This document shows, one piece after another, positions 57,701-64,000 of a stretch of 64,000 bases of DNA. The notes beneath the pieces were generated by a model, which made no database searches, was not told the origin of the DNA, and was given only the letters and a program-made list of their open reading frames with translations. Each line of letters begins with the position of its first letter. The stretch's first letter is position 1. Source of the stretch: Limnomonas spitsbergensis (taxonomy: Eukaryota; Chlorophyta; Chlorophyceae; Chlamydomonadales); NCBI GenBank assembly GCA_037349105.1, contig JAYJMM010000028.1:3224001-3288000 (forward strand), read 5' to 3'. A program made the position numbers and the translations under genes.

Positions 57701-58640
57701 TAACAGGTACCTTGCATTTTAACAGGTACCTTGCATCTAAACAGGTACCTTGCATTTAAACAGGTACCTTGCATTTAAACAGGTACCTTGCATTTTAACA
57801 GGTACCTTGCATCTAAACAGGTACCTTGCATTTAAACAGGTACCTTGCATTTTAACAGGTACCTTGCATTTTAACAGGTACCTTGCATTTAAACAGGTAC
57901 CTTGCATTTTAACAGGTACCTTGCATTTAAACAGGTACCTTGCATTTAAACAGGTACCTTGCATTTAAACAGGTACCTTGCATTTTAACAGGTACCTTGC
58001 ATTTTAACAGGTACCTTGCATTTAAACAGGTACCTTGCATTTTAACAGGTACCTTGCATTTAAACAGGTACCTTGCATTTTAACAGGTACCTTGCATTTA
58101 AACAGGTACCTTGCATTTAAACAGGTACCTTGCATTTAAACAGGTACCTTGCATTTTAACAGGTACCTTGCATCTAAACAGGTACCTTGCATTTTAACAG
58201 GTACCTTGCATTTAAACAGGTACCTTGCATTTAAACAGGTACCTTGCATTTTAACAGGTACCTTGCATTTAAACAGGTACCTTGCATTTTAACAGGTACC
58301 TTGCATTTAAACAGGTACCTTGCATTTAAACAGGTACCTTGCATTTTAACAGGTACCTTGCATTTAAACAGGTACCTTGCATTTTAACAGGTACCTTGCA
58401 TTTAAACAGGTACCTTGCATTTAAACAGGTACCTTGCATTTTAACAGGTACCTTGCATTTAAACAGGTACCTTGCATTTAAACAGGTACCTTGCATTTTA
58501 ACAGGTACCTTGCATTTTAACAGGTACCTTGCATTTAAACAGGTACCTTGCATTTAAACAGGTACCTTGCATTTTAACAGGTACCTTGCATTTAAACAGG
58601 TACCTTGCATTTTAACAGGTACCTTGCATTTAAACAAGTA
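51787..58640 (+). repeat. Right higher-order repeat, copy B (6.9 kb)
   Basis: Second copy of the 6.9-kb block, ending where the satellite stops at the island. It contains a nested repeat of about 2.2 kb: the block at 51,787 recurs at 54,010 (offset 2,223), and the GTGCC variant at 52,632 and GTACATT variant at 52,881 recur at 54,837 and 55,086 (offset 2,205). A third period would begin almost exactly at the island edge. Confidence 0.85.
55564..56230 (+). repeat. 670-bp satellite module, copy 5
   Basis: R units at 55,792 and 55,964. It lies 6,880 bp from copy 4 and carries the same P-to-Q difference, so it is that copy's higher-order partner. Confidence 0.85.
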
Positions 58641-58772
58641 AATGCACCTCGACCGTGTGTGCCATGTTTGTGTACTTAAAGCTTGTGTGTTCTCAGTGTG
58701 TACTTCTATCTCGTATGTCCTCTATGATGTATGTGTTGACATCGTGCCTGCGTGCCCTCTCTCTCTGCCTAG
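58641..58772 (+). other. Probable 3' end of an intron, abutting the satellite
   Basis: The 132 bases between the last degraded satellite unit and the first kinase exon are TG- and pyrimidine-rich and end in a CTCTCTCTCTGCCTAG acceptor. I see no coding motif here. The satellite therefore stops inside what reads as the intron upstream of the penultimate kinase exon. The donor and preceding exons are not recognisable in the window. Confidence 0.6.
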
Positions 58773-59321
58773 ATTATGGTTGCTGTGGTGACGCACAACA
58801 TGCGTCCAAAATTTCCAGACGGCTGCCCCGAGTGGTACAAGGTGAGACCTCTGTGTATGTTGGGGTCGCCGACTTGAGGTTAAAGGCTGTAATAACTGAT
58901 GAGCGGTCGCTCAATGACCAGGGCATAGTGACAGCGCCTGCAAAACAGCCACCCAACAGTCTTGCTATGTAAAGGCCAGACAGTGTGGATATCAGGATCT
59001 GAGAAATAACAAATGTATTTGTTTGCGAGCTTTGAAATCCCTGGCTCTCAGCTGGGCCATGGATGTGCATGTGTGAGAAATTCAAACTTTGGCTTCGGTT
59101 GTGGGTCAAGGAGCAAAGAGTGTAAAAGGAGCCCGACAGGACGATAAGGGATGTGGCTGTGTCCGATTGTTGATTTGGCCTGTGCCTGTGCCTTTGTGCA
59201 GTCCTTGGCTGCGAAGTGCTGGAAGAAGGACCCGAAGTCACGTCCTTCGTTTGAGGAGGTCCTAGAGTCCCTGCTGGCTATGCTTTCAGACAAAAGTTGG
59301 AGGGCAGTGGGGGACATATGA
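58773..59321 (+). CDS. TKL/Raf-like protein kinase, last two exons (5' part absent)
   Basis: Two exons in the same phase encode the C-terminal end of a protein kinase catalytic domain. Exon 58,773-58,841 (23 codons) gives IMVAVVTHN, then MRPKFPDGCPEWYK, and ends at an AAG|GTGAGA donor. Exon 59,202-59,321 follows a TTTGTGCAG acceptor and starts SLAAKCW, then KKDPKSRPSFEEVLESL, ending at a TGA 19 codons further on. The CW-x3-DP-x2-RPSF signature is kinase subdomain XI of the tyrosine-kinase-like group (Raf-like and related families in plants, algae and amoebae), which phosphorylates Ser/Thr or Tyr; the proline-rich stretch before it matches the linker after subdomain IX. Subdomains I-IX, including the glycine loop, the catalytic HRD and DFG, are not in the window. 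Only 20 residues follow the domain, so the kinase domain is at the C-terminus. The gene is either split by the satellite or a truncated fragment. Overlapping longer frames on both strands are shadows. Confidence 0.85.
58842..59201 (+). other. Intron between the two kinase exons
   Basis: A 360-bp phase-0 intron with donor GTGAGA and acceptor TTTGTGCAG. It is TG-rich with in-frame stops, and the protein motif reads continuously across it (PEWYK then SLAAKCW). Confidence 0.8.
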
Positions 59322-60003
59322 GTGAGAGGGCAGGTGACAGATGGCTACGACCGTGCTTTTTGGTGGCAGCTATCTGCACATCCGAAGCAGAAGCTAGGGC
59401 AGCAGCAGAGACAGAAGGGGACGCAGGTGTGTTGTGCTTGGAGGAGCTAGGCCATGTGGCGTACTGGATGGTATGAGTGTATCAGCAGATGATCTACTGC
59501 TTCAAATTAGTAGGTGACTTCTCCTTCTGGCTCCTGCTCCTATCTGATTGGCTCGGCTAACTTGGCGCTGCCATCGCCCGCAGTCTTAAGCTCACAGGGT
59601 GGCACTGTGCCGAGCTTATGCCTGTGGAGGCTAGTAAAGCTTGTGGTGTAGGGGCACTGCTGTGAGGCATGATAGCAATTGTAGCACGTGCGGCGCAGGT
59701 GAGGCCGAATTGTGCTACCATGCCCCAAGGGGCACTCGCCCTAATATTCCCTCCCTTCTCCCCTCCTTTTCCCGTTTGAATTAGCGTGTAAAGCCAGGAT
59801 TTTACCGTATTTACCACCACTTGCACGAAAATGTCTGCTTCTGTGTATCGATCAATTCGATGTATACGTATTTCCAGAGTCAAGGAAGCCTTGTGAACGG
59901 CAGCCATGAACAGCTCATGTATAACCTGCCTTCGATACGAACTGTGTAGGGCAGGATGTGCATTCCGTTGGGATTACCCAGCACGACTGTTTGGGCCCAA
60001 ATC
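59322..60003 (+). other. Kinase 3' flank, no recognisable gene
   Basis: Presumed 3' UTR and flank. A TGTAA pentamer at 59,787-59,791 resembles the polyadenylation signal used by chlorophyte algae, but TGTAA also occurs elsewhere in the island, so this is weak. A TTTACCGTATTTACC stretch near 59,800 resembles the motif cluster at 60,004. Antisense frames of 62 and 116 codons here show no family features. Confidence 0.45.
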
Positions 60004-60150
60004 CCGTACCGTTTACCGTACCATACTGCACCGTTTACCAGTATCGTATCCTGTTAAAACACCGTTTCGGCCATTTCCTGAGTAGTCCGGCCGTACCGTA
60101 TCCGTACCGCACCGTTTGACCGTACCGTGTTTCTGTACCGGGTAACCCTG
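60004..60150. repeat. Degenerate CCGTACCGTTTACC motif cluster
   Basis: About 150 bp dense in ACCGT/CCGTACC words, for example CCGTACCGTTTACCGTACC near 60,005 and CCGTACCGTATCCGTACCGC near 60,101, with intervening diverged copies. The period is irregular, unlike the satellite. Such short degenerate arrays occur at mobile-element ends and as minisatellites; no function can be assigned. Confidence 0.75.
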
Positions 60151-60660
60151 CATTTGGGCGCCTCGCGGGTTTCTGGTGCCATTAGTAAAAACATGCTTGG
60201 AGTGCAGAATTTGCTTATTTAGGTCATGCCAATGATTTTATTCATGACAGGATGAAGGGTGCAAGACTGAATAATACGCTGGAGGACATGAGATGGGCAA
60301 TGTGAGGGGCCAATGTCGATTATATATTGCATGAACGGTTGTTATTTGTATGAGAGAGCTGGCTACGCCCAGAATATTGGTTTTAATTATTAGAAGATGT
60401 ACGTTCCCCCATGCTAAAACGGTGCGCAAACAAAGGGGGGATTTGGGGAGCAGGAGATTTTCCATCAGCAGCTATATTAATTTGAAGAAGGCTGCTGGGA
60501 TTGCATGGACGGATAGATACCGGTATGAAAGGTGTGTGCCAACCTTCAGCTGCGCCGTACTGGATGCCCGGGGTCGTGAGATGTCAAGGAATATTGCACA
60601 TTGATGACGTTACACCCCTTGGCCCCGCTGAAAAGCCTCGGTTGCTTAGGCGACACACTA
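60151..60660. other. Unannotated island sequence
   Basis: No recognisable gene, RNA or repeat. The open frames of 75-84 codons overlap on both strands and have neither family motifs nor convincing splice contexts. Confidence 0.5.
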
Positions 60661-60666
60661 TTCGGT

Positions 60667-60735
60667 TCGAAACTTCCGGTACAAGGAAGACGACCTTGTA
60701 CCGGAACGTCATCTTCCTTGTACCGGAAGTTTCGA
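60667..60735. repeat. Perfect 24-bp inverted repeat with alternating CTTCCGGTACAAGG copies
   Basis: Arms 60,667-60,690 and 60,712-60,735 are exact reverse complements separated by 21 bp, so a long hairpin can form. The spacer holds another partial inverted copy (CCTTGTACCGGAA at 60,694-60,706), and a further direct copy, ACTTCCGGTACTTCC, follows at 60,751-60,765. The cluster thus has four copies of one element in alternating orientation. It could be a foldback element tip, a protein-binding cluster or a hairpin RNA source. Confidence 0.88.
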
Positions 60736-60765
60736 TATAAGGAAACCGAAACTTCCGGTACTTCC

Positions 60766-61077
60766 TCCCCCTCTCTTCACCAGAGTGAGAGGCAAAGGGT
60801 TGTGAAGGAATGTTTTACGTTAAGAAGTTTTAAAAACTGATGCGATTTACCTGAATGATAAGTTGGCATGCCGTACATTTGTGTGAATGGGTGGCTGCTC
60901 GAGTTGCGGGAATGGCACAAGGCAGCCACTCCTGGAAAGTCGAGAATATTCCGAGTCGGCTGCATGCGCAGCTGCAAGCATTGAAAAAGTACCAACCACC
61001 CGCTTAACTCTTTCATGTGCATGGTGTGACAAGATAAGTCTGAAGTTATATGAGAGCCATGCATGGCTCTTCCTGTC
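60766..61077. other. Unannotated island sequence
   Basis: No gene recognised. A 95-codon antisense frame (60,777-61,064) overlaps other frames of similar length and shows no domain, signal peptide or membrane segment. Confidence 0.45.
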
Positions 61078-61129
61078 TTCCACCTCTTTTACATGCCAAT
61101 GACGTTCCACCTCTGGGCACTGCTCAAAA
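61078..61129 (+). repeat. Imperfect 52-bp direct repeat, copy 1
   Basis: TTCCACC...ACATG..CAA.GACGTT..ACCTCTGGGC.CTGCTCAAAA shares 45 of 52 positions with 61,279-61,330, offset 201 bp without gaps. Confidence 0.85.
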
Positions 61130-61278
61130 CGGCTCGGCCGCGTGGGCGCCTAACGAAAAGGGACAGACAGATGGATAAGGGGGGTAGACACTGAGGGGAC
61201 AGAAAAAAGGCTGGAAAGAAGGGCAAAGGAAGTTCCAGCCTCTGAGAACGTCTACGCCTCAATGATATCTACCAAGTT

Positions 61279-61330
61279 TTCCACCCCTTCTACATGTCAA
61301 AGACGTTAGACCTCTGGGCCCTGCTCAAAA
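61279..61330 (+). repeat. Imperfect 52-bp direct repeat, copy 2
   Basis: Partner of 61,078-61,129. The purine-rich 150 bp between the copies contains only a short 8-bp inverted repeat (GGCTGGAA at 61,209 and TTCCAGCC at 61,233). Confidence 0.85.
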
Positions 61331-61417
61331 AGGGCCCACCTCAGGGTAAAGTGTCAGTGGTTAAGGCATACACTTCCGATGGGTCATATCTAGCAGAGCC
61401 GGCTAATGTGACGGTGA

Positions 61418-62617
61418 GGGTCTAGGTACCGGTCCAGGATGGCTAGAGTATGGTGGCGCACATGGACAGCGCTGAAGCGTGTCCAAGATGTCCAGTTCTA
61501 GGGCATCATCCAGCACCAGAGCGGCAGCATGAGGAAGGCCATGCAAGGAAGAGAGGGGCATTTGGCTGCCGCGTTGCAGTGTGTCCGCCGCATGGCCTCC
61601 AAGGTGCGCCTCAGGCATCATCTGCCTACACACATCCGGCCGCCTCAGGGGCAGCTAGAAGATGGGAGTTGGAGGCGACCCATGAATGCCGCCTCAGTTT
61701 GTAGCTAGAATGGTTTCCCGGGAGAGACTTGCATGGGGATTCTAGCTCACCAACTTGTCTTGGCCTTTACCGACGGTCTCGCTTGGGACATGTGCCTGCT
61801 TTTTGAATGCGCCATAATTTCCTGTTTTTCATTTCTCCTTTTCCCCCTTTCTGACAGTGGGACGCCCACCCGACCGAGTCTTTTGAGCATGGCCCAGACG
61901 TCATTAGCTTCCGGTAGTTGGATTGGGGATTAGGACTCTTTGTTTTGTTTTTGAGGGGGTCTCTTTCCTCTCTCTCTTTAGTTTCCAACCTTACTGTTGG
62001 ACGCTGATGCGGCCGAGCTTTGCAGCATGGCCCAGTGGTGTAACGTCATTGACACATTCGGTTGGCGTTTGTCTATGCAGCACCTGCAGCCAACTACGGT
62101 GATGTGGTGTGGGCCACCGATCACCTCAGGCCGCGGCATTGCCTCAGGAGCAAGATGCAGTCCAGCTTCCTCCAGCATCTGCGACATGCTGCAGGACTAC
62201 CTCCGTCCGCTGCCAGCTGGGGGGTCATGAGGGAGCTGCAGATCCAGCCGTTACAGCGTAAGTTGGTGGCAGCACTTACTTAGCTTCTACATCGCCGCAG
62301 TCGAACCAGCAGCACAGCATGGCAGCCCACTCATAGCCACAGCCATGCAGCCAACATGGAGCTCGCTGTCAGACAGGGCACCGGAGGGCGCAATTGGTGC
62401 AGGGAATTACTAGGTGCTTTGGAGGAGCTGGAGCTGGGATCAGCCGTCCCCAAACTGCATCAGCGACTGACCTGCAGCCGCTACCTGCCCCAAAGGTGCT
62501 AGCGCTAGTTGATGCAGCATGCAAGCGGGCGCAGCTGGATGCAGCTGGCAGAGGGTCCCAGAGATCCTGCCACTGAACACAGGTCTACGGCCGCCTACCG
62601 CATCTGGTTGCAGTCTA
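61418..62617 (+). pseudogene. Decayed non-LTR (L1-like) retrotransposon, C-terminal part
   Basis: Several frames on the plus strand, in order, resemble the end of a non-LTR reverse transcriptase ORF. From 61,439 one frame reads LKRVQDVQF, an in-frame TAG (61,499-61,501), then GIIQHQSG and an Arg/Ala-rich helix with AALQCVRRM, in the style of the thumb region after the RT core. From 62,062 another frame gives NYGDVVWA, KMQSSFLQHL, then VMRELQIQPLQ, matching the usual order YG-x2-VW ... Q-x2-FL ... E-x-G-x2-PL of algal L1-type post-RT regions. After a frameshift near 62,280 the next frame gives SFYIAAVEP and GSPLIATAMQ. A frame near 62,560-62,617 gives RDPATEH and AAYRIWLQ. Stops, frameshifts and an internal duplication mean it is not functional. 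The RT catalytic YADD core and the endonuclease are not visible. The family assignment is from motif order by eye and is moderate. Confidence 0.5.
61858..62066 (+). repeat. Imperfect internal duplication within the retroelement remnant
   Basis: A segment beginning GGGACGCCCACCCGACCGAG (61,859) and containing AGCATGGCCCAG then GTCATTAGC is echoed about 140 bp later (from about 61,997: GGACGCTGATGCGGCCGAG, AGCATGGCCCAG, GTCATTGAC). Both copies are preceded by a strong polypyrimidine tract ending in CAG or TAG (CCCCCTTTCTGACAG; CTCTCTCTTTAG), so each could look like a 3' splice site. Confidence 0.6.
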
Positions 62618-64000
62618 ACAGGTACATTGCATTTTAACAGGTACCTTGCATTTTAACAGGTACCTTGCATTTAAACAGGTACCTTGCATTTAAACAGGTA
62701 CCTTGCATTTAAACAGGTACCTTGCATCTAAACAGGTACCTTGCATTTTAACAGGTACCTTGCATTTAAACAGGTACCTTGCATTTAAACAGGTACCTTG
62801 CATTTAAACAGGTACCTTGCATTTAAACAGGTACCTTGCATTTTAACAGGTACCTTGCATTTAAACAGGTACCTTGCATTTTAACAGGTACCTTGCATTT
62901 TAACAGGTACCTTGCATTTAAACAGGTACCTTGCATTTTAACAGGTACCTTGCATTTTAACAGGTACCTTGCATTTTAACAGGTACCTTGCATTTAAACA
63001 GGTACCTTGCATTTAAACAGGTACCTTGCATTTAAACAGGTACCTAGCATTTTAACAGGTACCTTGCATTTAAACAGGTACCTTGCATTTTAACAGGTAC
63101 CTTGCATTTTAACAGGTACCTTGCATTTAAACAGGTACCTTGCATTTAAACAGGTACCTTGCATTTAAACAGGTACCTTGCATTTAAACAGGTACCTTGC
63201 ATTTTAACAGGTACCTTGCATTTAAACAGGTACCTTGCATTTAAACAGGTACCTTGCATTTAAACAGGTACCTTGCATTTAAACAGGTACCTTGCATTTT
63301 AACAGGTACCTTGCATTTAAACAGGTACCTTGCATTTTAAACAGGTACCTTGCATTTTAACAGGTACCTTGCATTTAAACAGGTACCTTGCATTTAAACA
63401 GGTACCTTGCATTTAAACAGGTACCTTGCATTTTAACAGGTACCTTGCATTTAAACAGGTACCTTGCATTTAAACAGGTACCTTGCATTTAAACAGGTAC
63501 CTTGCATTTTAAACAGGTACCTTGCATTTAAACAGGTACCTTGCATTTAAACAGGTACCTTGCATTTTAACAGGTACCTTGCATTTAAACAGGTACCTTG
63601 CATTTAAACAGGTACCTTGCATTTAAACAGGTACCTTGCATTTAAACAGGTACCTTGCATTTTAACAGGTACCTTGCATTTAAACAGGTACCTTGCATTT
63701 TAACAGGTACCTTGCATTTTAACAGGTACCTTGCATTTTAACAGGTACCTTGCATTTAAACAGGTACCTTGCATTTAAACAGGTACCTTGCATTTAAACA
63801 GGTACCTTGCATTTTAACAGGTACCTTGCATTTTAACAGGTACCTTGCATTTTAACAGGTACCTTGCATTTAAACAGGTACCTTGCATTTTAACAGGTAC
63901 CTTGCATTTAAACAGGTACCTTGCATTTAAACAGGTACCTTGCATTTAAACAGGTACCTAGCATTTAAACAGGTACCTTGCATTTTAACAGGTACCTTGC
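62610..64000 (+). repeat. 19-bp satellite array, second block
   Basis: About 73 further units in the same orientation as the main block, running out of the window. The first unit is diverged (GCAGTCTAACAGGTACATT). Variant order from about 62,930 onward matches 55,390-56,460 at a constant offset of 7,540 bp with few differences, so the block belongs to the same higher-order family. Two units carry CCTAGCAT (near 63,044 and 63,959), a variant not seen in the main block. Confidence 0.97.
63104..63770 (+). repeat. 670-bp satellite module, copy 6
   Basis: R units at 63,332 and 63,504, 172 bp apart, exactly 7,540 bp after those of copy 5. Between the R units the variant order is that of the left-domain copies, without the P-to-Q change of copies 4 and 5. 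Confidence 0.84.

Larger units (their letters stand above)
1..58640 (+). repeat. 19-bp satellite array, main block
   Basis: About 3,080 head-to-tail copies of GCATTTAAACAGGTACCTT, all in one orientation and about 37% GC. Each unit carries two palindromes, TTTAAA and AGGTACCT, whose centres lie 8 bp apart within a unit and 11 bp apart across the unit boundary. Nearly all variation is in the T-run/A-run: T3A3 (type P, most common), T4A2 (Q), T4A3 (R, 20 bp) and T3A2 (S, 18 bp), with TCTAAAC (U) and rarer point variants. There are no spacers, no embedded genes and no inversions. Open frames of 60-105 codons on both strands are produced by the 57-nt super-period and look like artefacts. The block starts before the window and ends in a degraded unit near 58,626-58,640. 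Confidence 0.98.

Noticed and set aside
747..58557. Many open frames of 60-105 codons on both strands with a 19-residue peptide repeat (such as HLNRYLAFKQVPC)
   Set aside because: They arise wherever P and Q units fall in a three-unit rhythm, because 57 nt is 19 codons. The same rhythm opens frames on both strands at once, which explains the paired overlaps. No promoter, start context or codon signal supports translation.
1..58640. CRISPR array
   Set aside because: Units are directly contiguous with no unique spacers, and the island is eukaryotic.
1..58640. Telomeric repeat
   Set aside because: The unit is 19 bp, not G-rich on one strand, and is interrupted by an internal island with array on both sides.
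58655..58972. 105-codon forward frame over the first kinase exon
   Set aside because: It is in a different frame from the kinase motif and reads through the intron; it has no recognisable domain.
58774..59317. Antisense frames of 155 and 89 codons opposite the kinase exons
   Set aside because: Shadows of the GC-richer exons on the other strand with no family features.
60350..60840. Three overlapping forward frames of 79-84 codons
   Set aside because: They overlap each other, cross the perfect hairpin, and show no motif or splice context.
61341..61420. tRNA-like stretch (TCAGTGGTTAAGGCA resembles a D-arm)
   Set aside because: No B-box/T-loop follows at the right distance, and no acceptor stem pairs.
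61439..61933. Reassigned TAG codon, since one long frame is interrupted only by TAG
   Set aside because: The same region shows frameshifts and duplication, so nonsense decay of a retroelement is simpler. The kinase ending in TGA proves nothing about TAG.

Overview
The window is almost entirely one tandem-repeat array interrupted by a roughly 4-kb island of non-repetitive DNA. The repeat is a 19-bp unit (consensus GCATTTAAACAGGTACCTT) that runs in one orientation from base 1 to about 58,640, roughly 3,080 units, and resumes from about 62,610 to the end. Nothing inside the array looks like a gene. The short open frames on both strands follow from the repeat arithmetic (3 x 19 = 57 nt).

The organism is a eukaryote. 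The island carries spliced coding sequence with canonical GT-AG introns, polypyrimidine tracts and a protein-kinase C-terminus, followed by what reads as a decayed non-LTR retrotransposon. The tyrosine-kinase-like kinase, the moderately GC-rich exons and the intron style would suit a green alga, but that is inference with low to moderate confidence.

The array has internal structure. Units differ mainly at one spot, the T-run/A-run: type P = T3A3 (19 bp), type Q = T4A2 (19 bp), type R = T4A3 (20 bp), type S = T3A2 (18 bp), plus type U (TCTAAAC, 19 bp). The order of these types works as a barcode and shows three domains. The left domain (1 to about 18.8 kb) is rich in U and contains a 3.1-3.35-kb higher-order repeat. 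The core (about 18.8-43.2 kb) shows no U units. The right domain (about 43.2-58.64 kb) is rich in U again and contains a 6.88-6.90-kb higher-order repeat with a nested 2.2-kb repeat. A module of about 670 bp, marked by two R units 172 bp apart, recurs in the left domain, the right domain and the array beyond the island.

The island (about 58,641-62,609) holds, in order: about 130 bp that looks like the 3' end of an intron; two exons encoding the last 62 residues of a TKL/Raf-like protein kinase; non-coding sequence with a GTACC-rich motif cluster and a perfect 24-bp-arm hairpin; an imperfect 52-bp direct repeat; and a frameshifted non-LTR retrotransposon C-terminal region that runs directly into the second satellite block. 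The kinase's upstream exons are not in the window, so either the array sits in an intron of this gene or the gene has been cut by it.
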